From assembly GCA_965206775.1 (NCBI GenBank), contig CBDBKU010000003.1, forward strand, positions 2,294,001-2,358,000: a stretch of DNA of 64,000 nucleotides, in the 5' to 3' direction. The translations under genes were made by a program, and so were the position numbers. Below the pieces are notes generated by a model. It saw only the letters and a list, made by a program, of their open reading frames with translations. It was not told the DNA's origin and made no database searches. This stretch comes from VXMF01 sp965206775 (GTDB taxonomy: Bacteria > Acidobacteriota > Terriglobia > Bryobacterales > UBA6623). This document shows positions 35,822 to 44,604 of this stretch, piece by piece (the stretch's first letter is position 1; each line of letters opens with the position of its first letter).

Positions 35822-36299
35822 TGCGGAGGCCACCCCTACTCTGCCCCGACAGAAGATCATCCAAACCCGCCTTGTGGAAGAGCGTGTTGCGGCTGGCTTC
35901 CTCGTCTGTGCCTGAGACGACACAGAAGACTTGTGAATGGAGCTGTCTTGGCATAGGAAGCAGAGACTTGAAGCGGAGGACCGGTATCTCCTAGCCGAGT
36001 CCCCTTCCAAAAGCAGTTCTGGGCGTCTCATACCCCCATAGACACTCCAAGGCCGGAAACCGTTCCGCACGAAGACACGATTTAGTTGCTACGGACTCGG
36101 CGTATGGTGCCCGCTCTTCGACAACCCACTTGACAAAGTGGATTTTCACCGATCGATCCGGCGGCATCGACCGGAGCGCGAGTGAGGTGTGGAGACTGTG
36201 CCGGGACTCGGAGCCCACAAGGACGGCCTTCCATGGGCCTTCGAACGGTTTCTCGGCCTCAACCAGCCAACGGGACTGGGGAGGTCCCGCAGCACGCGG

Positions 36300-36752
36300 T
36301 TACGGGTTATGAGGCTCTCCGAGCAGCGTGAGATCCAGACCGGGGAACTGTGCAAACGCCTCATCGGTAGTGACCAGTTCGTAGCCTCCAGCCAGTGCAA
36401 AGCCTGCCAAGTACGCATCCATCCACAGTTTGGGAGACGCGCTGTCTCGCACTGCGAACGCCTTCCAGCGAATCTCGAGCCGGGACGGTTCCTCAGACTG
36501 CAGCGCAACCCTGTCGTCAGCCAGGAGTTGGTCGTAGATTCCCCACGCTTGCCGGTTGGTGAGCGGGGAGTTCCCGTAGGGACGCATGACCGCCGAAGTG
36601 GTCAGCAAGCGGAGAAGCGACTGCTGCGTTGCCCGGCAAAAGCAGACCGCCGCGGGCGTCTCGACGCTGTCGAACCATTCCTGGACGGCGCGATGGTGTC
36701 CGTGCCGGGAAAGGACGAGGGCCAGCCAAACGTTGCTATCGCAGAGCACCAT
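36300..36752 (-). CDS. vapC: VapC-type PIN-domain toxin (second pair)
   Basis: 150 residues from the ATG at 36752. PIN signatures are VLCDSNVWLALVL (D5), FCRATQQSLLRLLT, MDAYLAGFALAGGYELVTTDEAF and QFPGLDL, giving the acidic metal site. It should act as a site-specific RNase, held inactive by the overlapping antitoxin gene product. The start overlaps the vapB stop by about 17 bases, typical of VapBC operons. Confidence 0.88.
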   Translation of the reverse strand: MVLCDSNVWLALVLSRHGHHRAVQEWFDSVETPAAVCFCRATQQSLLRLLTTSAVMRPYGNSPLTNRQAWGIYDQLLADDRVALQSEEPSRLEIRWKAFAVRDSASPKLWMDAYLAGFALAGGYELVTTDEAFAQFPGLDLTLLGEPHNP

Positions 36753-37008
36753 GGTCGGCAGCCTCTCCCTCAATCAGAATCTGGGCGGCTCGCTCCGGAG
36801 TAATCTCTTCGCCCGGCCGGGCTGCGTGGGCGCACTGCACCAAGGGAAGTCGAACACGCCTACGCACCGCCGGCCTCTGAGCGGACACCGCTGACAGCCC
36901 GAGTCGAAGCAGTTCGGCAACCAATTCCCGGAGCTTTAGATTCTCCTCGGCCGCTCGGACCCTGACCGCGCGCATTAGTTCGTCAGGTAAGTCGAGGGTC
37001 GTCTTCAT
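36736..37008 (-). CDS. vapB: VapB-type antitoxin
   Basis: 90 residues. The N-terminus is a ribbon-helix-helix (MKTTLDLPDELMRAVRVRAA), the C-terminus the toxin-binding tail. It is first in the operon and should autorepress with VapC at the palindrome upstream (37021-37032). A CATAAT box ends 6 bases before the ATG. Confidence 0.85.
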   Translation of the reverse strand: MKTTLDLPDELMRAVRVRAAEENLKLRELVAELLRLGLSAVSAQRPAVRRRVRLPLVQCAHAARPGEEITPERAAQILIEGEAADHGALR

Positions 37009-37014
37009 AGAAGG

Positions 37015-37032
37015 ATTATGCCATAATTATGG
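37015..37032 (-). promoter_or_regulatory. vapBC promoter -10 and palindromic operator
   Basis: On the minus strand CCATAATTATGG (37021-37032, perfect 12-bp palindrome) is followed directly by CATAAT (37015-37020), 6 bases before the vapB ATG. Repressor binding there would cover the core promoter. Confidence 0.6.
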
Positions 37033-37194
37033 TATTCCATCTATTCCTGATCCAGTAGAGCAAGCTGTGTGGCTAGCCCGAATCGCTCACCAAGTGTAGG
37101 TAGCTTCTGTCTTGGGCGTCTTGGGCCCAAAACGCGGGCGGTCGGGGGCTGGTCTGCAGTTGGATTCCCAGCCCGGCCGCGCGGGAATCCCCTC

Positions 37195-37350
37195 TCGTAG
37201 CCACATCTCCCGGCCAGCGGATGGCCCCGTTCGCGCGCGCACGCGACATTCGCCGCTGAGGTCGTCGCTGCCCACGGCGAGCGCGAGCAGGCTGTCGTCG
37301 CGCAGGCGGTCATCGTCGTTTAGTGGTGTGTTCCCGCTCATGTTGAGCTT
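37195..37350 (-). pseudogene. short IS1380-family transposase remnant
   Basis: LNDDDRLRDDSLLALAVGSD and, in another frame, ARERGHPLAGR match the segment upstream of the first catalytic Asp in IS1380 transposases. Both flanks are unrelated. Confidence 0.65.
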
Positions 37351-37466
37351 GCTCGGCAACCCATTGACAAGACAGCAGTTGCCGGACGCAAACTCAACAT
37401 AATTCGGTTCTCGTAGTCTCGTGACCGGCGTCGCACTCGACGCCAGTTCCTACCAAGGAGGTCACG

Positions 37467-38350
37467 ATGATCAAAGGAGTATTCCCTCAGGCGCATCTCA
37501 GCCTGACTTCACTACCGCTGCTTGGCCGTCTCCTGAAGGGGTTCGCCGTTTGGCTCTTCGCCAAGGGATACCCCCGGGACTCCGTCCGCCGCCGGATTCG
37601 CAGGGCACCCGACTTCGAAACGGTGCTGAGGCGCCACGGCGACTTCGATGCGAACCGCCTCACCAAGGGCCAGTTGCTGGCTCTTGGCCAGCCCTGCGCG
37701 CGGGATGACGTTCGCTTGAGTTTCTTGGTGCGGTCCTTGGCGGACAATCTCGGCGAACTGGGCTTGCTCGCTGCCCGTGTCCGCACTCCCAGCGATCGAT
37801 GATCGACACCAATCGCGAGCAGTTACTCAATTTGCGGTGACTGGCAGCCTCAACGGTTCACTGGCACGTCTGCCTGCTGCTGGAACTGCGGGCATTCCTG
37901 GAATTCGATGACCGGGCGGAGGCGCTGCGCGAACTCAGCGCTCCCCGACTCGAGGAGTTTGTCAAGGTCATAGCGCCACGCTTCAGCCGGGCGGTCCTCT
38001 AGGGTGCCGTTTCGTCCATGCGTGTCTCCCTGTGCTTCTTGGCCAGTCGTGGCGAGGCGGCTCCCGGGCTGGACCGCAGCTTCTCCCTGCCGCTTGTGTA
38101 CTCGGCCGAGCGGCTGCCCCGGGCCCTGCCGTGGGACACGGTCCGGGCGTTCCTCTCATCCATTGACCGAACCGCGCGGACCGGGCGGCGCGACTACGCC
38201 ATGTTCCTGCTGGCCGCCACGTACGGCCTGCGCTGCAGCGAGATCGCCAGCCTGCGCCTCGACAACATTCGCTGGCAAGAGGAGGTGTTCCACATCCAAC
38301 GACCGAAGGCGCGCACGCCGATCCACTTGCCTGTGACCAAGCAGGCCGGT
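37467..38350 (+). pseudogene. tyrosine recombinase/integrase, frameshifted and truncated
   Basis: A strong ribosome site (AAGGAGGTCACG) precedes the ATG. The first frame encodes the start of an N-terminal SAM-like region (GRLLKGFAVWLFAKGYPRDS...DVRLSFLVRSLADNLG). Then frames shift (LLLELRAFLEFDDRAEALRE; LEEFVKVIAPRFSRAVL*). The catalytic domain starts at about 38018: FLASRGEAAPGLDR, ERLPRALPWDTVRAFLSSIDR, MFLLAATYGLRCSEIASLRL (first catalytic Arg), and breaks off at about 38350 before the HxxR and Tyr motifs. Confidence 0.8.
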
Positions 38351-38660
38351 GCCGCCCACTCGTTCCAAGAGAAGGATGTAGTCCGCTCTCTCTCGATTGA
38401 TCGTGACGACAATTCCTTTGCATTCGCGCCTCTTGCTGATCGTCTTCATGATCTCGGCCGTCTGCGGCTTGGCACCGCCCTGTAGAGAACCGGCTCCGCC
38501 TCCCTCGTGAACCACATCGTTTCCCGACACCGACCAACTGGTGCTCTCCGTCACGAAAATGCGCGTCTGGCCGATCGCGCCGCCCGCCTGGGGCCACAGA
38601 ACCGGCATCGCTACCACAATGACTGCCAACGTCAGTAGGCGAAACCCCTCTCGGGATTTC
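38351..38660 (-). pseudogene. 5' part of a secreted protein of unknown function, truncated
   Basis: Minus strand: LLTLAVIVVAMPVLWPQAGGA (signal-like), RIFVTESTSWSVSGND, GGAKPQTAEIMKTISKRRE and VVTINRERADYILLLERVGG. The pattern resembles a recurring acidobacterial exported protein, but no name can be given. The reading breaks at about 38351, where it meets the truncated recombinase head to head, so both genes lost their 3' ends at one junction. Confidence 0.5.
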
Positions 38661-39091
38661 AGATGAAGGCCGCAACCGAAGCAACCCAGAACGGCATTGA
38701 GGAATTCAGCCTGTCTCACTATCGGTGCGAGACGAGTCCTGTTGCCGCATGGTTCCATGGCCGCGCGCTACGGTACGGTAGCGAGGCCCGTCTCACCCGC
38801 CAAGTCCACAAACCGATATTGCACTGCTCTGCGGCCTTCCGATCTGCGAAGGCATCCGCTGCCCCGAGAACAAACAACACACAGAACCCACAGTGGGTCG
38901 GCGACAGCATTGGTGTACACTTCGCAGTGATCGAGCCTACGCAGGGCGGAATGCGAAACGGGTGTTAGGCCAATGCGTCCGTATGCTGAGGCCCCACTTC
39001 GTGATCCCATGAAACTCCTCTTGGTTTCTGAGTGCGCGCCAAGCGGTAACGACCAGTTGAGCGACGGATATGAGACGGCAATGCTGAAGCG
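38661..39091. other. non-coding stretch
   Basis: About 430 bases with no recognised gene or RNA. Confidence 0.4.
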
Positions 39092-39361
39092 TTAGTACCG
39101 TGTTTCTACGTGAATCGCCAACCTCCCGGGGCATCGAAAGCCGGACTTGTCCCTGTGGGGGTTGAGCCGGGAGGTCATCTTCGTCCGGGTAAAGCGCTTG
39201 CGACAATAAGCGCATTCATAGATGTATCGCGGCCCGGTTGGCCAACTTGCCCGGCTGGGTCCACGTGGTGAGGCACGTCTCGGCTGCCGGGGCCGCGCTA
39301 CCGGCGCTGACCGGGTTGTTCTCGGCGGGATGGCAGCGGTGCCCTGCCGGCTCAATTCCAC
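39092..39361 (-). CDS. small protein with a zinc-finger-like motif
   Basis: 89 residues. The first half is Arg/Pro-rich and low in complexity. The second half, YECAYCRKRFTRTKMTSRLN and PHRDKSGFRCPGR, has C-x2-C, one His and a further Cys spaced like a compact zinc finger. No family is named. It may be a fragment, since the N-terminal half looks non-native. Confidence 0.4.
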   Translation of the reverse strand: MELSRQGTAAIPPRTTRSAPVARPRQPRRASPRGPSRASWPTGPRYIYECAYCRKRFTRTKMTSRLNPHRDKSGFRCPGRLAIHVETRY

Positions 39362-39743
39362 CCCATAGGGCGGGACAAGACTTATTCATGACGCTCGACG
39401 TTCGCCAATCATTTCCTTTTCCCGGCGACGCTAAGCAATTACTTTGGCCGACACCTGATTGGCGACTTCGCTGTAGTAGACGTCGCTGCTGGAGCCGAAA
39501 GCAGTAAGTTGCTGGTCTTGGGAGGCTTTCTTAGCGAATCCTGGCAATTGGAGATGAGATACGAACAGATCTGGAGTTCGAAGGCCTCCCCTCCGGTTCG
39601 CACCGGCTCCAAAATGCCGTGCAGGAGCTACAACCGAGCCGTCGATAGGATGTCGCGGCTCGGCCACACGCGCAAAGAATTGCTCCTGGCAGCCGGATGG
39701 GCGGGCGCCGTTTCATTCCAAGGCTTGAATCGAGGGAGACGTG
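39362..39743. other. non-coding stretch before the second amidohydrolase
   Basis: About 380 bases. A short frame at 39650-39751 begins MSRLGHTRKELLLAAGWAG, which looks like a Tat leader, but stops after 33 codons. Otherwise nothing is seen. GGGAGA at 39734-39739 could serve as ribosome site for the next gene. Confidence 0.35.
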
Positions 39744-41003
39744 ATGCTTGAAGTAAGTCCGAAATCCTGTTGTGAGGGCGTGATGGCCCCCCTGCTGCTG
39801 ATGGGCCTGCTCGCGAACTATGGGTGCGAATCACCGCCGACACCGGCCTCCACCGCTATCATGTTCGAGGGCGCGCGGCTGATCGTTGGAGACGGCAGCC
39901 CGCCCATCGAGAACGCCGCCTTCGTCGTCGACGGCGGTCGGTTCGTCCAACTCGGCCCTGCCGCCGACCTGGAGGCGCCTGCTGGAGCGAAACGCGTGGA
40001 CCTGATCGGGACGACCGTCATGCCCGCCATCATCGACACACACACTCACCTCCACCAGGAACGCGACGCCCTCATAGAAGACCTGCGGGCCAGAGCGCGG
40101 TACGGGGTGAGCGCCGCGATGAGCCTCGGGCGAGATACACGCGACCTGTCGATCCGCGAGGAAGAGACTCCCGGCGTGGCGCGCTTTCGCTCGGCCGGCG
40201 TCGGGATCACCTCTCCTGAACCTCGGCGTTCGGAGATTCCTTACTGGGTGACCACCGAAGACGAAGCCCGTCAGGCTGTGCGGGAGCAGGCGGCAAGAAA
40301 CGTCGACTTCATCAAGATCTGGGTCGACTATCGCAATGGACAGTACAAGAAGCTGTCACCCGAGCTCTACGGAGCAATCATCGACGAGGCCCACGAGCAC
40401 GGCATCCGCGTCACGGCCCAGATTTTCGCCCTCGAGGACGCGAAAGCGCTCTTGCGCGCCGGGATCGATGCTTTCGCTCACGGCGTGCGAGACGCGGATG
40501 TTGACGAGGACGTCATTGAGCTGTTTAAGGAGCGCGGGGACACCGTATTGGTGCCAAACCTCCCCAATCGCGGAGTGGCTACGGACTTGAGCTGGCTGAG
40601 CGGCTCCCTTGCGTCCGAGGAGTTGGCAGAGCTGCAAGCGGGGGTCGTAGACGACTCCGATCCGCAGGCCGCCTTTGCGATTCAGGCGAGAAATCTTGTG
40701 AGACTGAGCGCCGAGGGCGTCACCATCGCGCTAGGGACCGACGGCAACACGCCATGGGCGCCGCACGTCGAGATGGAAGACATGGTGGCAGCCAGCATGA
40801 CGCCCGCCCAGGTCATCGTGGCCGCGACTCGCAATTCTGCGGGTTTGCTTCGCCTCGCCGACGTCGGGACTCTCGAGGTCGGAAAGCGTGCGGACTTCTT
40901 GGTGCTTGAGGCCAATCCGCTAGACAACATCACCAATTCGCGCCAAATCGTGAGCGTCTACTTGAGAGGGGAAGAAGTCGATCGATCCGACATAGCCCGA
41001 TGA
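39744..41003 (+). CDS. amidohydrolase-family lipoprotein, paralogue of 19906-21222
   Basis: 419 residues from 39744 (or 406 from the ATG at 39783, directly before the lipoprotein leader APLLLMGLLANYGC). Amidohydrolase landmarks are DTHTHLH, the carboxylated-lysine candidate in FIKIWVDY, FAHGVRD and ALGTDG. Where the paralogue has AAHLYEL, this protein has TAQIFAL, so one metal-binding His is replaced by Gln. That may alter metal content or abolish activity. Envelope location and substrate class are as for the paralogue. Confidence 0.83.
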   Translation: MLEVSPKSCCEGVMAPLLLMGLLANYGCESPPTPASTAIMFEGARLIVGDGSPPIENAAFVVDGGRFVQLGPAADLEAPAGAKRVDLIGTTVMPAIIDTHTHLHQERDALIEDLRARARYGVSAAMSLGRDTRDLSIREEETPGVARFRSAGVGITSPEPRRSEIPYWVTTEDEARQAVREQAARNVDFIKIWVDYRNGQYKKLSPELYGAIIDEAHEHGIRVTAQIFALEDAKALLRAGIDAFAHGVRDADVDEDVIELFKERGDTVLVPNLPNRGVATDLSWLSGSLASEELAELQAGVVDDSDPQAAFAIQARNLVRLSAEGVTIALGTDGNTPWAPHVEMEDMVAASMTPAQVIVAATRNSAGLLRLADVGTLEVGKRADFLVLEANPLDNITNSRQIVSVYLRGEEVDRSDIAR

Positions 41004-41235
41004 CCTCTTTAGAAAGGGGCTTACATCGCAAAGTGACCATTTGCCGAAAAAATCGGTTTGAAGCGCCACCAGATGCCCCGGACCCGGCCGGAGCTCTTGC
41101 CGGGGCGCGGGGAGTCCAAACGATGTCAAGGCCCGCTGATGGCTGCGGCGTCATTGCGTAGAACCGCATGCAAAGCGACCTACGGTCACATTGCGAGGTA
41201 AGCCCCGAACATTGCCAATTCAAGGTCTTAGGGAA

Positions 41236-41286
41236 TGGAGGCGCGGGTGGGAATCGAACCCACGAATAAAGGTCTTGCAGACCTTT
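41236..41286 (-). pseudogene. 3' half of a tRNA-Cys gene (possible attachment-site remnant)
   Basis: The minus strand holds anticodon stem AAGGT/ACCTT around loop CTGCAAG (anticodon GCA, Cys), a variable loop, T arm GTGGG-TTCGATT-CCCAC, the 3' acceptor strand CCGCGCC, discriminator and CCA. The 5' half (acceptor strand GGCGCGG and D arm) is absent; the sequence upstream is unrelated. Such 3' halves are typically left at the distal end of islands integrated by tyrosine recombinases. Confidence 0.75.
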
Positions 41287-41334
41287 CTGTGTCGACTTTC
41301 GATTCCCGCTGACCGATTGGAGGAAGATATCGGC

Positions 41335-42824
41335 ATGCCCAACGCGTGCGCGCACCGGCCTACCCGAACCTGCTGGGGCAAGGGCATTCTTGCAGTGACG
41401 TGTCTGGCGGCTTCGCTGGCAATCAGCTCGGGCTGTTCAGCTGGCCGTGAGGCGACGCCGCCGAACTTCGTCGTCATATTCATTGACGACATGGGGTACG
41501 GGGATATCGGCCCGTTCGGCTCGACGTCGAACGACACGCCCCACTTGGACCGCATGGCAGAGGAAGGCATGAAGCTCACGTCATTCTATTCCGCGTCTCC
41601 GGTTTGCACCCCGTCGAGAGCTGCGCTCATGACGGGATCGTATCCAAAGCGCGTCGGCTTGGCAACCGGGCCGGTGATGGGCGTGCTTTGGCCCGGTGAG
41701 CCGTGGGGCCTGAACCCGGACGAGTTGACCGTCGCCGAGATCCTGCGAGAGCGAGGGTACGCGACAGGCTGCTTCGGCAAGTGGCACCTGGGCGACCAAC
41801 CCGAGTTCCTCCCCGCCGAGCACGGATTCGACGAGTACTTCGGCATACCGTACTCGAATGACATGTGGCCTTTCCACAGCAGGGCGCGAGAAGGAGGTGT
41901 GTTCGACTTCCCTCCGCTTCCGATGATGCGGGGCACGGAAGTGATTGGGGAAATCGGAACAAGGAGGGGCCGTTCTTCGCGTACATCCCGCACGCGTTCA
42001 TCCACCATCCACGGGCGGCTCGCGAATCCTTCATGGAACTGGCCGGAGAGACCCCGGATTCGATTGACTGGACCGTGATTACAACCGGAACCCAGCCCTG
42101 GCACTGCGATTCGGACGGCAATTGCGGCGCCGGCACCGAGAGCAAGGAGGCGTGGGACAACCTGGTCCGGCGGAGGACGAAGGCTCAAATCGAGGAAATC
42201 GACTGGAGTGTCGGAGCCGTTCTTGACGCGATTCGAGACTTGGGGCTCGGCGAGGACACGCTGGTTGTGTTCACTTCGGACAATGGAGGCGCGTCGGGAA
42301 CCGTGAACGCTCCGCTGCGCGGGGGAAAGGGGACTACATGGGAAGGCGGCATGCGGGAACCGGCGCTCGCTTGGTGGCCGGGGACAGTGCCTGCCGGCTC
42401 CGCCAACGACGAAGTCGTCTCGACCATGGACCTGCTGCCGACTTTCGCGAAACTGGTCGGAGGTGCCGTTCCGCAGGATCGGGTCATCGACGGACGCGAC
42501 ATATCCGACATCCTGCTAGGCCGGTCGGACGCGAGGTCCCCGCACAAGGCGTCTTACTACTACCGTCGCCACAACTTGGAGGCAGTTCGTTCCGGCAGGT
42601 GGAAGCTCATGAGGCAGGGCGGGGAACTCTTCGACTTGGATGCGGACATTGGGGAGACTACCGACGTTTCCGGTTCACATCCCGATGTCGTCGAAGTCCT
42701 GTCGAAGTACTTTGACGAAGCAATCGCAGATCTCGGGGACGGTCCCGACAGCTGCCCTCGATGCCGCCCGGTCGGAGTGGTCGACAACCCCCGCCTGCTG
42801 CTCGCGCGTCCCGGGCCCGAGTGA
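41335..42824 (+). pseudogene. sulfatase lipoprotein with internal frameshift/deletion
   Basis: The ATG at 41335 starts a lipoprotein leader (AASLAISSGC). The sulfatase domain follows: NFVVIFIDDMGYGDIGPFG, the formylglycine site CTPSRAALMTG and FGKWHLGD. At about 41957, after RGTEVIGEI, the frame changes and roughly 20 expected codons are missing; the other frame continues with NKEGPFFAYIPHAFIHHP, FTSDNGG, GGKGTTWEGGMREP and a normal C-terminus. Everything else is intact, so the lesion is recent or an assembly error. Confidence 0.8.
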
Positions 42825-42916
42825 CCCAGGGGCGGTGCAAGGGAGCCAGCCCGGATGGGTTCTCGTCGGTTCCCGCAAGAACGGTGCGAGGCGAGTTTGG
42901 CAGCCCCGGAATCGGG

Positions 42917-44554
42917 CTAGTCGGTCTTGATGTCGAGACCTTGCTCGAACACGATATCCAACGGAATGCCCGCTTGCTCGATCCGGGCTAGATCCGATTG
43001 CAGCGACTCGCCTAGCTTTCCGAACTCGCCTATGAACCCCGTTGCGAACTCGTAGTCGCCATTGCCCTGCATGCGGAGGATCTCGCTCGACAGACCGTCA
43101 ACCGCGCTCCGCATGTTCGTTGTGTCGATCCGGTAGGTCCCAGTATCGCCATCGCGGTAGAACGCATCGGCTCGCTCGAAGTAGTTGAAGCTCAAAGTGT
43201 TGGCGGTACCGTGCGCACTGGACGCGCCGAATCGGATCGAACGGAAAATGCCAGCTAGAAACGTGACGTAATTGCTCTCGAGAGCGCTCTCCGGCAGGTC
43301 GCCTGAATCTGTCAGCCGGCCGATGAGGTGCAAGCCTAGAATGTCGGCCTTGGCCTCTTCAAGCGCTGAACCCGCTTCCTTGAGTGCCGCTCTCACGGTT
43401 CCCGAGCCGTCGAGGGTGTTCTTGATGCCCAGACCGTGCGCCACTTCATGGAACATGGTGTTCCCGAAGAACGAGTCGAAATCTATCTTGGCCCTCTGGT
43501 CTTCCCCGACGAGTACCTCGGCGATGGGCAAGAGAATATTGTCGAACTTCGCGCGCATGGCGTTCTTGAGTTGCAGCCTGCGGGAGCCTTTCTTCAGTTG
43601 GACCTGCTCGTCGTTCGGCAAGTTGATGGCGATCGTCTTCGCGCCGGCGTTGCAATCGCCCGCGTAGTAGATCACGTCGTAGGCATTGAGCTGGGAGTCG
43701 CTGCCAGGCATCTCGGACTTGTATTCGGGCGGAACCGGAAGGCCTGCCTGCAGCGCCGGAAGCATGGAGGAGTACTTGTCCAGCCGGGCACTCCATTCCT
43801 TGTCCTTGATCAGCACATAGGCCTCGAAGGCCGTCTTGGAACCAAAGAGCTTGTCCTCGTACGACTCGATCGGACCGATAACTAGATCGATGGCATTGTC
43901 CCGCATGTCCATCCACGCAAAATCGCTCGGTTGGTAGTCGCTGGCCTCGAGAGCGGATGCCCGCATTTCGAGATAGCGCCGGAATCCCTCGTCCTCGGCC
44001 ATGCCGGCAGCCTGGCGCAACAGGGCCGCCGCCTCGGCAAGTTCGCTCGCGAACGCTTGGTGATACGGCACGGCGATCAGGTCGCCCGTACCGTCTCGGC
44101 GGACTAGCGTGTACTGGCTTCGCAATTCCGGTTCCGATTTCGCGGCCTCCTCGAACTCCTCCTTGGACATGTCGGACGGATAGTAGTTCGCTCCGTCGGG
44201 CTTGGGCCCGAAGCCGGGCAGGAAAGGACGGTTGTTGCCGAGGCGGTCCCAAGGACCGTAGTTGATCTCGGCAAATCGGCGAGCGGCGGGGTCTTCGATT
44301 CCCGAGAGGAACTGATCCTTGTCGCCGAAGGCTTGCTGCCAGAACAGTCCGTCCATGACTTGGGCGGCCTCCGCCAGCAACGGCAGCATCGCACGCTGCC
44401 GCTCGGAAAGCCCGCTCAAGTCTGCCTCGAGCTTGACACGGACGTAGTCCTCAATCTTGGCCCCGTAGTTCATCCTTGAAAAGTCTGTTTCTGTTTCGAT
44501 CGCGCCGCATCCGGCCAGCCCCGCAATGACCAAAGTTGTTGCTGCCCGGCGCAT
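42917..44554 (-). CDS. M49-like (dipeptidyl-peptidase III-like) zinc peptidase lipoprotein
   Basis: 545 residues. A lipobox (VIAGLAGCG) marks export. Zinc ligands are in MFHEVAHGLG (HExxH) and, further on, LEEAKADILGL, the second motif of this family. The N-terminal half is helical with a Y-G-P-W-D-R motif. Relatives are DPP III-type enzymes, which clip dipeptides from oligopeptides. The HExxH spacing differs from the HExxGH of classical DPP III. A TAGAGT box lies 6 bases before the ATG. Confidence 0.82.
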   Translation of the reverse strand: MRRAATTLVIAGLAGCGAIETETDFSRMNYGAKIEDYVRVKLEADLSGLSERQRAMLPLLAEAAQVMDGLFWQQAFGDKDQFLSGIEDPAARRFAEINYGPWDRLGNNRPFLPGFGPKPDGANYYPSDMSKEEFEEAAKSEPELRSQYTLVRRDGTGDLIAVPYHQAFASELAEAAALLRQAAGMAEDEGFRRYLEMRASALEASDYQPSDFAWMDMRDNAIDLVIGPIESYEDKLFGSKTAFEAYVLIKDKEWSARLDKYSSMLPALQAGLPVPPEYKSEMPGSDSQLNAYDVIYYAGDCNAGAKTIAINLPNDEQVQLKKGSRRLQLKNAMRAKFDNILLPIAEVLVGEDQRAKIDFDSFFGNTMFHEVAHGLGIKNTLDGSGTVRAALKEAGSALEEAKADILGLHLIGRLTDSGDLPESALESNYVTFLAGIFRSIRFGASSAHGTANTLSFNYFERADAFYRDGDTGTYRIDTTNMRSAVDGLSSEILRMQGNGDYEFATGFIGEFGKLGESLQSDLARIEQAGIPLDIVFEQGLDIKTD

Positions 44555-44604
44555 CGCTTCACTCTAGCGCAGCGGTTCGAATCCCCTAGGCCACGCGCTC
44601 GACT

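Noticed and set aside
38640..38758. N-terminal extension of the truncated exported protein (GNRTRLAPIVRQAEF...)
   Set aside because: It precedes the signal-like segment, has no family character and resembles translations of non-coding DNA.
41191..41334. N-terminal extension of the second sulfatase (RRGWESNPRI...)
   Set aside because: It is a translation of the tRNA-Cys fragment; the lipoprotein leader starts at 41335.
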